A stretch of 64,000 bases of DNA from Clostridia bacterium (GCA_017399065.1 JAFQEL010000010.1:1-64000); one strand, 5' to 3'; positions 8,004-15,971 are shown, counted from the stretch's first letter. The notes: generated by a model not told the origin, from the letters alone. Numbers and translations: made by a program.

Positions 8004-9188
8004 ATGTCACTTAACAGTGTTGCTTCTGCCGAAAGAATACATATAGGCTTTTTTGGGCTTCGCAATGCAGGTAAATCAAGCGTTGTAAATGCAGTTACAG
8101 GTCAGTCGCTTGCTCTGGTATCTGATGTAAAGGGTACTACAACCGACCCCGTTAAGAAGGCTATGGAGCTTTTGCCCCTCGGCCCTGTTGTGATTATCGA
8201 TACACCGGGTATTGATGATAAGGGCGAGCTTGGTATGATGCGTGTAAAGCGTGCGAAGCAGGTGCTCAATTATGCCGATATTGCGGTGCTTATAGTCGAT
8301 GCATCAAAGGGTATGAGTAATGAGGACAGAGAGCTTTTATCGTTCATTGAGTCAAAAAAACTGCCTTATGTTATTGCTTATAACAAATCCGATTTACTTG
8401 AAAGTATACCCGACGAAACGGATAAAGAGATATATGTCAGTGCGGTCAACGGTCTTAATATTGAGCGGCTTAAAAATAAAATTGCAGAGGCGGCAAAGAG
8501 TGAGAAAAACGAAAAACGCGTTGTTGCCGACCTCATAAAATCGGGCGATACGGTTGTGCTTGTTACACCGATTGATGAATCTGCACCTAAAGGCAGGCTT
8601 ATCCTGCCGCAGCAACAAACTATACGCGATATCCTCGATGCACACGCTGCGGCTGTTGTTACAAGAGAAACCGAGCTTGCACAAACGCTTGACTTGCTCA
8701 AAAATCCTCCTGCACTTGTAATAACCGATTCACAGGCATTCGGTGCAGTGTCGAAGATCGTACCGCCGCATATTCCGCTTACGTCATTTTCAATCCTCTT
8801 TGCAAGGTATAAGGGCAACCTGAATATACTTGCAAACGGTGCAATGGAATTGGACTTTCTCAAAGATGGCGATAAGGTTCTTATCTCTGAAGGCTGTACC
8901 CATCACCGTCAATGCAACGATATCGGCACGGTAAAGCTTCCGGGCTGGATTAAAAAACACAGCGGCAAGGAGCTTGTGTTTGAGTTTACCTCAGGCGGTG
9001 AATTCCCAGAAGAGCTTTCGGGTTATGCTCTCATCGTGCACTGCGGCGGCTGTATGCTCAACGAGCGTGAGATGCAGTACAGACTCCGTCAGGCTGCTGA
9101 TGCAGGTGTACCGATAACAAACTACGGTATGGCAATCGCTTATATGAACGGCATTCTGAAGCGCAGCCTTGAACCGCTTGGAATTTAA
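8004..9188 (+). CDS. hydF: [FeFe]-hydrogenase maturation GTPase HydF
   Basis: Protein of 394 residues. An N-terminal Era-like GTPase domain shows the P-loop G18-x4-G-K-S25, D66-T-P-G and N-K-S-D. A middle dimerisation region follows, then a C-terminal [4Fe-4S]-binding domain with C298-x-H300 and H346-C347-x2-C350, the HydF signature. HydF is the scaffold that receives the diiron subcluster from HydE and HydG and hands it to apo-hydrogenase. It closes the operon and is followed by a strong terminator at 9208-9238. Confidence 0.95.
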   Translation: MSLNSVASAERIHIGFFGLRNAGKSSVVNAVTGQSLALVSDVKGTTTDPVKKAMELLPLGPVVIIDTPGIDDKGELGMMRVKRAKQVLNYADIAVLIVDASKGMSNEDRELLSFIESKKLPYVIAYNKSDLLESIPDETDKEIYVSAVNGLNIERLKNKIAEAAKSEKNEKRVVADLIKSGDTVVLVTPIDESAPKGRLILPQQQTIRDILDAHAAAVVTRETELAQTLDLLKNPPALVITDSQAFGAVSKIVPPHIPLTSFSILFARYKGNLNILANGAMELDFLKDGDKVLISEGCTHHRQCNDIGTVKLPGWIKKHSGKELVFEFTSGGEFPEELSGYALIVHCGGCMLNEREMQYRLRQAADAGVPITNYGMAIAYMNGILKRSLEPLGI

Positions 9189-9207
9189 TCAGATTTTTAT
9201 TTTCAGT

Positions 9208-9238
9208 ACGGGCGACTTTGGGTCGCCCGTTTTTTTTT
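9208..9238 (+). terminator. Intrinsic terminator after hydF
   Basis: Perfect 9-bp stem ACGGGCGAC/GTCGCCCGT followed by nine T. The stem is nearly the same as the GGGCGACC/GGTCGCCC REP core found at 98-124 and 26836-26861, suggesting a shared origin. Confidence 0.92.
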
Positions 9239-9277
9239 AGAGGCATAATGATTAATGCATAAATTATGAATAAATTA

Positions 9278-9306
9278 TTGCCAAATGATGTATATTGTGG
9301 TATAAT
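9278..9306 (+). promoter_or_regulatory. Sigma-A promoter of the acyltransferase operon
   Basis: TTGCCA at 9278-9283, 17-bp spacer, TATAAT at 9301-9306, ending 23 bp before the ATG. Confidence 0.75.
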
Positions 9307-9329
9307 CATAGAGATTGTGAGGAATTATA

Positions 9330-10415
9330 ATGGCAGAAGTGAAAAATAACAGAAACTCTTCCATAGAATTACTGCGTATAATAGCTATGTTTATGATAGT
9401 TATTTCGCACTACTTTTTTCACGGCGGAGTAGATATTGACAGCGTGTCGCTCGGCTTTAACCGCGTGCTTATTCAGTGGGGCGGTCTGGGTAATCTCGGC
9501 GTGGTAATATTTGTTGCAATAACCGGTTACTTTATGTGTACGGGCACTTTAAAAGCAAAGTCGCTTTTCCGTACGGCGTTTTCAAGCTGGTTTTACTCTT
9601 ATGTAATTCTTGCTGTTATTATCATTGTGTACGGTGTGCCGGAGATAAAGTCTTTTATCCGTGCTCTTTTACCGATTACGCTCGGTGAGCATTGGTTTGT
9701 TACGGTTTATATAGCACTTATGTTGTTTTCGCCTTTTATCAATAAGCTTATCAGTGTCATTACACGCAGGCAGTTTGCTGTTCTCTCCTGTACTATGCTT
9801 ATCTTGTGGGCGGTTGTGCCGACCTTTACAAAAATGAGCTTTTACAGCCGTGAGTTTACGCAGTGTCTGATGTTTTACCTGTTAGGTGCTTACCTGAGGA
9901 TGTATCCCGATAATTTCCTGAGCCGAAAACATAATGCGGTGCTCGTTACTGTTTTGTCATTTGCTTTGATGATGCTGTCAGCTGTTGTCTGTGATATCCT
10001 CAGTCAGAATTTCGGTATATTCAGCGGCGGCAGTTATTGGTATGCGCGCAACTCTGTCTTTGTAATTGCTGCGGCACTTTCACTCCTTGTGATTTTTACA
10101 AAGCTGAATATTAAAAGCAAAGCTGTAAATACCATTGCATCCTGTACCTTCGGCGTTTATCTTATTCACGACAATCAGCTTCTGCGTACGATACTTTGGC
10201 AGGATGTTCTTCATACGACCGATTATGCCGACTCACCGTTTATGATAGTGCATATGCTTGTCTGCTCTCTTATAGTTTTTGCCTTGTGTGCGGTGGTTGA
10301 GTTTTTGCGTAAGACTCTTATCGAAAAACCTGTTCTCAGACTGTATGATATTGCAGAGCCGAAGGTAAAAAGCTCTGCTTTATATAATAATTTTATTATG
10401 AAGGAGAAAAAATGA
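9330..10415 (+). CDS. Acyltransferase family 3 membrane protein
   Basis: Integral membrane protein of 361 residues with the start typical of the acyltransferase-3 (OafA/WecH-like) family: S-I-E-L-L-R-I-I-A-M-F-M-I-V-I-S-H. About ten hydrophobic segments follow. Such enzymes O-acetylate or succinylate sugars of surface polysaccharides, using cytoplasmic acyl-CoA. The substrate cannot be told from sequence. Its stop overlaps the following DUF4474 gene by 4 bp (ATGA), so the two are translationally coupled. Confidence 0.85.
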   Translation: MAEVKNNRNSSIELLRIIAMFMIVISHYFFHGGVDIDSVSLGFNRVLIQWGGLGNLGVVIFVAITGYFMCTGTLKAKSLFRTAFSSWFYSYVILAVIIIVYGVPEIKSFIRALLPITLGEHWFVTVYIALMLFSPFINKLISVITRRQFAVLSCTMLILWAVVPTFTKMSFYSREFTQCLMFYLLGAYLRMYPDNFLSRKHNAVLVTVLSFALMMLSAVVCDILSQNFGIFSGGSYWYARNSVFVIAAALSLLVIFTKLNIKSKAVNTIASCTFGVYLIHDNQLLRTILWQDVLHTTDYADSPFMIVHMLVCSLIVFALCAVVEFLRKTLIEKPVLRLYDIAEPKVKSSALYNNFIMKEKK

Positions 10416-11263
10416 AAAGATTTATTTCCGTTATTTTGAGCATTGTTCTGGCTTTCTCTGCTGTCGGCTTTTCTGTTACAGCAAATCAGCCTGTTAAGCT
10501 TCAGGAAGAATCAAGCGAATCCAACTTTTTTGACAATCTTACCCATGCACTTACGTTTTTCAAGTACGGTATTGAAAACACAAGATTATATCTTATGCCG
10601 ACTGACCGCGAGAATATCAGCGAGTTTGTTATGGATTACGAAAGAAGCGATGGCACACCGGATATAACTCACCTTGGTGCTTATTATAACTCCGAGACGG
10701 GTGAGGTATTCGGGGCAAATTACGATAAGGGTGTTTTCGACAGCGGCTTTGCATATAATGCGATTCTCGACCAGTTTTACGCTACAAACGATTGCTGGCA
10801 GCGTCAGTTTGGCTTTACTCCGATTTACGATCTTTTTGCAAAAATTGCTTTTGATTATAGTACTAAGCGTATTTTCTTTGAGTACGGCGGAAAAGACTGG
10901 ATGATTCAGATATGGAAGGGCAACTACGTCTTCAATATGTTTGTCGGCGGTGAGGTTGGTCTCTATAACCGTCCCGACGGCAAGCTCGGAATGTTCTATA
11001 ACTGTGCAACCGACGAGGAAATGATGCCGGTTTCAATCGATGTTTATGACAGCGATAATATCTACGTAGACCGTGATGCCACTCTCACCTGGTGGGCGAC
11101 AGGCTTCAAGCTTGCCGATAAGGTAGAGCCCGATTTACTCACTCTTGAAAGTTCGCTTACTTTCCCGAATCAGGAAATGTGCGATGCGTTTGTTGATTCT
11201 GCAAGTGAAATCAACGGTATTGAATGTACCGTTGAAGGCACAACGGTATCAATAAAATGGTAA
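10412..11263 (+). CDS. Secreted DUF4474-like protein
   Basis: Protein of 283 residues with a signal peptide (about residues 1-24). The central region has the aromatic-rich block W-Q-R-x-F-G...Y-D, then F-E-Y-G-G-K-D-W-M-I-Q-I-W-K-G, characteristic of the DUF4474 domain found in secreted clostridial proteins of unknown function. The C-terminus is not recognised. It is coupled to the upstream acyltransferase by an ATGA overlap, which suggests a joint role in the cell envelope; this is inference only. Confidence 0.65.
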   Translation: MKRFISVILSIVLAFSAVGFSVTANQPVKLQEESSESNFFDNLTHALTFFKYGIENTRLYLMPTDRENISEFVMDYERSDGTPDITHLGAYYNSETGEVFGANYDKGVFDSGFAYNAILDQFYATNDCWQRQFGFTPIYDLFAKIAFDYSTKRIFFEYGGKDWMIQIWKGNYVFNMFVGGEVGLYNRPDGKLGMFYNCATDEEMMPVSIDVYDSDNIYVDRDATLTWWATGFKLADKVEPDLLTLESSLTFPNQEMCDAFVDSASEINGIECTVEGTTVSIKW

Positions 11264-11270
11264 TAAAAAG

Positions 11271-11315
11271 CCGTGGCAGACAACTTCATTACGAAGTGTC
11301 TCCCACGGTTTTTTT
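11271..11315. terminator. Bidirectional terminator between convergent units
   Basis: Stem CCGTGG/CCACGG extended by AGACA-ACTTC/GAAGT-GTCT with one bulge. It has T7 on the plus side and CTTTTT on the minus side, ending both the DUF4474 transcript and the phage cassette. Confidence 0.88.
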
Positions 11316-11562
11316 AATTCGGCTTATCGTAATTCATTGCACGGTCGGAGTCACCGATGCCCTTGGTTGTCGGGTCGACGGTGATACCGAGCTGTGCGAG
11401 CACTGCGACGATTGTAATAAACACGTTCTGAATTGATTCCTCTGTTATAGAGGGCACAACGTTTGCCATTGCAAGCACTGAGTAAACGAACGAGATTACA
11501 ACGGGTATTGTCGCAATCCAGAATGCAGGCTGTCTGAGCCTTACTTTCCAGTTAATTTTCAT
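11314..11562 (-). CDS. Phage holin, phi-LC3 type
   Basis: Protein of 82 residues with the phi-LC3 holin layout: M-K-I-N-W-K-V-R-L at the start, two hydrophobic segments (about 14-32 and 44-60) and the family ending V-D-P-T-T-K-G-I-G-D-S. It would form pores that let the endolysin encoded just upstream reach the wall. The ATG at 11562 has an AAAGGAG ribosome site; an in-frame extension to 11610 overlaps it and is not needed. Last gene of the phage-derived cassette. Confidence 0.9.
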   Translation of the reverse strand: MKINWKVRLRQPAFWIATIPVVISFVYSVLAMANVVPSITEESIQNVFITIVAVLAQLGITVDPTTKGIGDSDRAMNYDKPN

Positions 11563-11575
11563 ATTGTTTCTCCTT

Positions 11576-11827
11576 TCAGTTGTTTTTGTGGTATTGCTCA
11601 AGGTCATCAATTCTGTGGTTGATGACCTTTATTTTTTCGTCTTCCACTTCATCGGCACGCTCAAGCTTATACACACGGTCAATAACAGAATTGTGTTTTT
11701 CAACCTTTTTCTCGAGCTGCTCGATGCGGTAGTTGGTGAGCTTTGAGCTGACAACTATTCCACCAAACGTGCCGCCCAGAGAGCCTATGAGTGCAATCAG
11801 AGCGGTTACGATTTCTGTCGGCATCAC
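11576..11827 (-). CDS. Small membrane-anchored coiled-coil phage protein (XhlA-like)
   Basis: Protein of 83 residues: an N-terminal hydrophobic helix with small residues (about 5-27) followed by a charged heptad region likely to be a coiled coil. The arrangement resembles XhlA/haemolysin-type accessory proteins commonly encoded between endolysin and holin in Gram-positive phages. Its start overlaps the end of the endolysin gene by 4 bp. Function as a lysis accessory is inferred from position. Confidence 0.6.
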   Translation of the reverse strand: MMPTEIVTALIALIGSLGGTFGGIVVSSKLTNYRIEQLEKKVEKHNSVIDRVYKLERADEVEDEKIKVINHRIDDLEQYHKNN

Positions 11828-12468
11828 TTCACACCTCCTGCGTAAGCCACAAATCCTGCTTTGGTTGTACTTCCTGCAGAGTATGTAACAAGGTAACAGC
11901 CATCAACAATCGCAACGCAGGTTGCGCTCTCTCTTGCGTTCAGAGAGCCTATGCTGTTCTTCTTTGCCTTACAGTCTGCAACGGTCTGGTATACCTTTTC
12001 GGGTGTACTGCCGTTCTTCCAGGGCATTGCCATAAAATCACCTTCTTTGTCGCTGAATTTTTCCCAATTTATTACGCTGTTGGGATTTACGAGATTCTTG
12101 CCGTAGCTCCACGTCTTTGAATTCTGCACTTCAATATGTAGATGTGCGCCGTAGCTGTTGCCGGTGTTACCCATTCTGCCGAGAATCTGACCGCTGACGA
12201 TTCTGTCACCGACCTTTACGGCAGGCTTATCCGCCATATGTGCATAAAGAACAGAGCGGTTATCATCGGTGCGGAATACAATGTGGTTGCCGTAGCTTTC
12301 ACCGCACGAATTGACACGTGTAATTGTGCCGTCAGTGCAGGCGACAAGTATGCGGTCACTGTCGCAAACTCTGTCTATACCCGTATGATAGCCGAGTTTC
12401 CAATTGCCTTTCTTTTTGAATGCTGTTGTCTGTCGGGATATTGCCCGAAACGGTGAACGGTAGCTCAC
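11824..12468 (-). CDS. M23-family peptidase endolysin with C-terminal SH3-like region
   Basis: Protein of 214 residues. The LytM/M23 zinc motifs are present: H-x3-D in G-Y-H-T-G-I-D, then H-L-H at H-L-H-I-E, with the usual G-D-R-I and G-N-T-G-N-S turns. The last 60 residues resemble a bacterial SH3/wall-binding module. No signal peptide, so release depends on the holin. GTG start at 12468 overlapping the tiny membrane ORF upstream. Confidence 0.88.
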   Translation of the reverse strand: MSYRSPFRAISRQTTAFKKKGNWKLGYHTGIDRVCDSDRILVACTDGTITRVNSCGESYGNHIVFRTDDNRSVLYAHMADKPAVKVGDRIVSGQILGRMGNTGNSYGAHLHIEVQNSKTWSYGKNLVNPNSVINWEKFSDKEGDFMAMPWKNGSTPEKVYQTVADCKAKKNSIGSLNARESATCVAIVDGCYLVTYSAGSTTKAGFVAYAGGVK

Positions 12469-12542
12469 TTAAACATCACCTCAATCAGATGAACAAAATA
12501 CGCTATGTAAAGTCCGAACATTGATAAAAATGCGTGTATCAT
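12465..12542 (-). CDS. 25-residue single-span membrane peptide
   Basis: Very short frame, M-I-H-A-F-L-S-M-F-G-L-Y-I-A-Y-F..., almost entirely one hydrophobic helix, with a basic end. It overlaps both neighbours: its ATG shares ATGA with the stop of the 53-residue gene, and its TGA overlaps the GTG of the endolysin gene. This tight packing argues that it is translated. It may be a lysis-timing peptide; no family recognised. Confidence 0.5.
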   Translation of the reverse strand: MIHAFLSMFGLYIAYFVHLIEVMFK

Positions 12543-12700
12543 AATGTCACTCCGTATCTTTCAAACAGTGTTTTTATTTCTTCGTTTTTCAGCAGCTTCT
12601 TTTGCTGACCTTGGTTAAGCTCATCATAAACCGCCTGCAGTGCCGCCTTTGTTTCAGCCTTGCAGACGGCTACAGCTTCATTCAACGCTTCTTTCTTCAC
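12539..12700 (-). CDS. Small phage protein, unknown
   Basis: Protein of 53 residues starting at GTG 12700 behind a GGGGGTGG ribosome site inside the end of the preceding gene. Highly charged and helical, rich in K, E and Q. Similar short frames follow XkdW-like genes in clostridial phages. Function unknown. Confidence 0.6.
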   Translation of the reverse strand: MKKEALNEAVAVCKAETKAALQAVYDELNQGQQKKLLKNEEIKTLFERYGVTL

Positions 12701-12998
12701 CGAAATCCACCCCCAAATCCTCAAGTGCGTTGATGTAATCTGCTTCGGTTGCTTCAGTTTCATACTCAACCTTTTCCCAGCTCTGTACGATTTTGCCGTT
12801 ACTCTCAGCATATGTCGGTGTGAAGTAAAATCCGTCGCCGCTTTCGGGCTGTTCGGTCTTTACAATCGGCAGCCAACCGAGTGCGGCATATTCCTCTGCA
12901 GAGGCGTTGAATATCTGCCTGTCACCGATTACAAGCTTGTTCGGTGCATACTCGAAGTTGCCTCTGTCAAGACGAGCGTAGTTATAATTCTTTTTCAT
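12678..12998 (-). CDS. XkdW-like phage tail-associated protein
   Basis: Protein of 106 residues with the pattern of small proteins encoded after tail-fibre genes: a start region about naming residues (G-D-R-Q-I-F-N-A-S...L-G-W-L-P) and a central I-V-Q-S-W-E segment. These resemble XkdW-type proteins, of unknown function. It overlaps the following 53-residue gene by 23 bp and lies 3 bp after the 173-residue gene. Confidence 0.55.
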   Translation of the reverse strand: MKKNYNYARLDRGNFEYAPNKLVIGDRQIFNASAEEYAALGWLPIVKTEQPESGDGFYFTPTYAESNGKIVQSWEKVEYETEATEADYINALEDLGVDFGEERSVE

Positions 12999-13001
12999 CC
13001 G

Positions 13002-13523
13002 TCACACCTCCTCAAGGCAGTACCTGAAGTCAAAGCTCCATAAAGCACTGCCGACTGTACAACCGAAAACGGCACCGCTGAAGCCTGTCGGCTCTGTCAT
13101 TTCAAGCTCAATTTTTGTGCCGACAGTAATATCCTTAATATTGATTTCTTTATAATAGCTTTTGCTTCGTATACCGATACCGATAATAAAAACATCCTCG
13201 GTGCTGTCGGTTGAATTATTGCTGACATTGACAGCCGTAAGCGTTAATTTGTAAAGCTTCGTGCTGTCGAGAAACGGCAGAGTAGCCGAGGTTGAACTGA
13301 AAGCCTGACCCAAAGACTGAGCGTATTTGTTTTCGGTGCCGATAAACTGCAGTCGTGCAGAGGTCGGTCCCGTAAATCCGCCTTTTAGATGTGACAGCGT
13401 AACTATATCGTTATTCCAGCTGATTGAGAGGTTATAAAACGCAAAGCTTCGTTTATACTCTGCAGGTATCTCAATACCGCTGTCATCCTGAGCTTGCAAC
13501 ATCATCATTCTCCGTCTGTTCAT
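13002..13523 (-). CDS. Phage minor structural protein, unrecognised
   Basis: Protein of 173 residues opening with M-N-R-R-R-M-M-M-L-Q-A, a start often seen in short accessory proteins of Gram-positive phage tails. The remainder is rich in beta-strand-like sequence with many S, T and aromatic residues, consistent with a receptor-binding or carbohydrate-binding jelly-roll. Starts on an ATGA overlap with the preceding gene. Confidence 0.5.
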   Translation of the reverse strand: MNRRRMMMLQAQDDSGIEIPAEYKRSFAFYNLSISWNNDIVTLSHLKGGFTGPTSARLQFIGTENKYAQSLGQAFSSTSATLPFLDSTKLYKLTLTAVNVSNNSTDSTEDVFIIGIGIRSKSYYKEINIKDITVGTKIELEMTEPTGFSGAVFGCTVGSALWSFDFRYCLEEV

Positions 13524-14179
13524 CCGCTCACCTCTGCTGTGTAGTCAACCGCACACCACAGACCGATATTGTCAACTATGCTTATCTCATAACGCTTGTT
13601 TGCTTCAACGGTCAGTTCGTTTACCCACTGTACACTTGACGGCAATGTCAGTACAGTAGGTGTCTCACCTGAAATGAAGGTGAAAGCAAATTCGTTGCGA
13701 TAAGGCTTTAAATCTTCATAAATAAAGAAGTCGAGCGTAAGACTTTCAACTTCACCAAAATCGTAATATCCTATAGGGTCAATGGTCTCCGTGGTTTTTG
13801 AAGTTTTGTTATACACCTTTAAAGCTGTTTCACCAAGCGTAGAGTTGAAACTTATACGATTATCAGTATTAATGCTAAAATCGTCAAACTCTTCACGAGT
13901 TACAAAATCACCGTTAACCGACATGCTCTCAGCCGTTATCAGCTCATACCAACCGTCTCTGTATGCCATAAGCTTAAGCGGTGCATAGAAAACAGCCTTT
14001 TCGGTGACTTCTGTATCCGCTGTAATATTATCAAACGCAGGCAGAGTTAAATACTGCGGCAGTTCGGTCAGCGGCACAGCTTCTTCCGTCGATATGTCCG
14101 GATAATAAACGCTGAGTTCTGTATCAAGCAAACCGTCGGTGAGTTCAATGTCCCAGGCTTCTTTTCCGTTGTTCAGCAT
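13520..14179 (-). CDS. Phage tail/baseplate protein, possibly the 3' part of a split gene
   Basis: Protein of 219 residues from ATG 14179, rich in beta-type sequence. The frame remains open for 19 codons upstream of this ATG, up to a TAA at 14237-14239, and that upstream stretch encodes a plausible G-Y-I-N-I-G-S-G-T-T-G start. The TAA is the stop of the previous gene in the same frame. No good ribosome site precedes 14179. So this is either a separate gene with a poor or alternative start, or the second half of a gene split by a stop codon. Confidence 0.55.
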   Translation of the reverse strand: MLNNGKEAWDIELTDGLLDTELSVYYPDISTEEAVPLTELPQYLTLPAFDNITADTEVTEKAVFYAPLKLMAYRDGWYELITAESMSVNGDFVTREEFDDFSINTDNRISFNSTLGETALKVYNKTSKTTETIDPIGYYDFGEVESLTLDFFIYEDLKPYRNEFAFTFISGETPTVLTLPSSVQWVNELTVEANKRYEISIVDNIGLWCAVDYTAEVSG

Positions 14180-14236
14180 TATAAAGCGGCTGCTTTCTCC
14201 CGTTGTACCGCTGCCTATATTTATATAACCTGTTTC

Positions 14237-15115
14237 TTAGTCACCGACATTGAAATGCATATCAAACCATTCAACGTTTGCCGCAGTAATACCTTGCAGG
14301 TCAAGCTTTACCTTTTTGCCGCTGTCAGCCGCGGTCAGCACGTTTGCAAGCGAGTAAAGGCATACGCTGCCGTCCTTTGCATTCTCAGGCAGTACGTGAT
14401 ATATGGGCACACCGTCAACGTTCAGTGTCAGCGTTTCGCCGTCCTGCACTATTTCACAGCATTTGCCGCCCTCAAGCGTAACGGTGTTATATCCGTTTAT
14501 CTTCGCAGAATCACCTTTCTCACCCTTATCACCTTTGTCACCTTTTTCGCCCTTTTCTCCGTCCTTACCGTCCTTACCGTCCTTACCGTCTTTACCGTTG
14601 AATTCACCGTTTTCATATGCCTCGGTTAGCTTGTCGCAAAGCTCTTCAACTTCTTCAACCGTGAGGTTGAGCTGAGCGAGTGCAGAGTGAATAAGGCTGA
14701 TGAATCCGTCGTCTTCGCCGATTATAAATTCTTCGTCGCCCGTTATTGACGGTTCAAAGCTCAGTCTGAATACGGGTGACTTTATAAGCTCTGCCATTCT
14801 GCCTGAGCTGTCGATTATGTGAGCCTGCACCTGTATATCAAGTGAGCCGAAACAAGTTAATTCGGACGGCAGGGGGTAGGCGAGAGCTCCGTCTTCAGAG
14901 AGCCTTATTATGTCGCTTGTTATTTTTACGTCAGGCGGATTTTTAAGTGCCGCACCCGGTTTGAAGCACAGTGTATAGTAACTGATGTTATCTGCTTTCA
15001 GTTCATTGCTCAGCGTTATTATTAGACGGGTGGCGCCGTGCTCTTCTATATATTCCGTTACCTTTGATACGGTAACTTTTCCGTCATTACCTATTTTTAT
15101 ATTACAGTCTCTCAT
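14237..15115 (-). CDS. Phage baseplate/tail-fibre protein with collagen-like repeats
   Basis: Protein of 292 residues. The first 130 residues resemble the N-terminal baseplate-attachment domain of Gram-positive phage baseplate upper proteins. A run of about ten G-x-x triplets (G-K-D, G-E-K, G-D-K) follows around residues 175-205, a collagen-like trimerisation stalk. A short C-terminal domain ends at TAA 14237. It would form a trimeric fibre that recognises target cells. Downstream frame continues past the stop (see the next gene). Confidence 0.75.
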   Translation of the reverse strand: MRDCNIKIGNDGKVTVSKVTEYIEEHGATRLIITLSNELKADNISYYTLCFKPGAALKNPPDVKITSDIIRLSEDGALAYPLPSELTCFGSLDIQVQAHIIDSSGRMAELIKSPVFRLSFEPSITGDEEFIIGEDDGFISLIHSALAQLNLTVEEVEELCDKLTEAYENGEFNGKDGKDGKDGKDGEKGEKGDKGDKGEKGDSAKINGYNTVTLEGGKCCEIVQDGETLTLNVDGVPIYHVLPENAKDGSVCLYSLANVLTAADSGKKVKLDLQGITAANVEWFDMHFNVGD

Positions 15116-15354
15116 CCCGCTTTTTTATCCTCCTTTTCGTCGTAATAGTGCCGCAGATGTTTTTCCGTTTCTGCAAGCTCACGTCTGTGTCTGTACATCT
15201 GAGCCAGATTGGATTTCAGCCGTGATACAATAGCTTTGCGGTTATTATTGCTTGCCTGTTTTATCGCTTCTCTGCACTGTGCAATTGAGCGGTCAAGCAG
15301 CTTTATGTTTTCCGCGTATTCATCTGCGAGTTTAATAAGATTGTTTTTCTCCAT
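15112..15354 (-). CDS. Small coiled-coil phage protein
   Basis: Protein of 80 residues, strongly charged and helical throughout, with repeated L-x3-I/L spacing typical of coiled coils. It overlaps the fibre gene by 4 bp and follows the regulator gene. No family recognised; may be an assembly chaperone or regulator. Confidence 0.6.
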   Translation of the reverse strand: MEKNNLIKLADEYAENIKLLDRSIAQCREAIKQASNNNRKAIVSRLKSNLAQMYRHRRELAETEKHLRHYYDEKEDKKAG

Positions 15355-15376
15355 TTAGTTTCCTTTCTTTTAAGAT

Positions 15377-15745
15377 TTAAAATTCACTGTTTTCTTCCAT
15401 GTACTCCTCACAGTTAATAAAGTGCTTGAGAATAAGATGCAGTTTCTTTTCAGCACGCTTAAGTGCCGCGTGAGCGTTTGAATAAGACGTACCCATTATC
15501 TGAGCTGTCTTCCTTTTGCTTTTTCCTTCAAAGTGGTGCAGTATAACGGCTGTACGCTCGGTGTCGCTCAGGTCGTTTTCTATAACCGAGTCAACAATTT
15601 CGTAAATATTAACCAATCTCATTCCGGGCACTGCGGTGTACTGAGCGTGAGATTCAGCACACCATCGGTCGTAAGATACCTTAGACCATTCTGTTGTCAC
15701 TGTGTCGCCTTCACGCAGGGTGAGGCTTGTTGAGCTAACGTTCAT
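15377..15745 (-). CDS. Sigma-70 region-4-like regulator of the phage cassette
   Basis: Protein of 122 residues. The C-terminal half reads as a sigma region 4 helix-turn-helix: L-S-D-T-E-R-T-A-V-I-L-H-H-F-E-G-K-S then S-Y-S-N-A-H-A-A-L-K-R-A-E-K-K-L. It is similar to ArpU/ECF-like late regulators of phages. The ATG at 15745 has GGAGGG just upstream; an open frame up to 15823 starts at the predicted transcription start and is rejected. As first gene behind a LexA-controlled promoter, it probably amplifies expression of the cassette. Confidence 0.7.
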   Translation of the reverse strand: MNVSSTSLTLREGDTVTTEWSKVSYDRWCAESHAQYTAVPGMRLVNIYEIVDSVIENDLSDTERTAVILHHFEGKSKRKTAQIMGTSYSNAHAALKRAEKKLHLILKHFINCEEYMEENSEF

Positions 15746-15825
15746 TTGTCCCTCCGTTGAGTTGTTTTCAGGCGATTTCCGTTGCGGAGCAGACCCTTTG
15801 TTCCGCTGTGATTCACCTTGCAATA

Positions 15826-15855
15826 ATCATATACGAACAAATGTTCGATTGTCAA
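15826..15855 (-). promoter_or_regulatory. LexA-controlled promoter of the phage cassette
   Basis: On the minus strand TTGACA (15850-15855) and TATGAT (15826-15831) are 18 bp apart. The spacer holds a LexA/DinR box, CGAACATTTGTTCG (15834-15847), matching the Bacillota consensus CGAAC-N4-GTTCG. LexA bound here would cover both promoter elements, so the cassette should be silent until SOS induction. Confidence 0.88.
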
Positions 15856-15916
15856 TATGCTTTTGAAAACATTTTGTTAACGTTCAGATTTTGCGTATGG
15901 CAATCAATCTTTTCTC

Positions 15917-15945
15917 TTGACATCAATATATAAAAGCGTTAATAT
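15917..15945 (+). promoter_or_regulatory. Sigma-A promoter of ridA
   Basis: TTGACA at 15917-15922, 17-bp spacer, TAATAT at 15940-15945. Confidence 0.75.
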
Positions 15946-15971
15946 ATTAGTCAGTGAAAGCTTTGACAGGG

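Noticed and set aside
14255..14675. Plus-strand frames opposite the collagen-like fibre gene
   Set aside because: Antisense translation of the G-x-x triplet repeats; no ribosome site, and the minus-strand gene fits a phage operon.
15746..15823. N-terminal extension of the sigma-like regulator
   Set aside because: The start would fall at the predicted transcription start of the LexA-controlled promoter, and GGAGGG precedes ATG 15745.
11314..15855. Complete prophage or complete tailocin
   Set aside because: No integrase, terminase, capsid, portal, tail tube or sheath gene between the flanking chromosomal genes.
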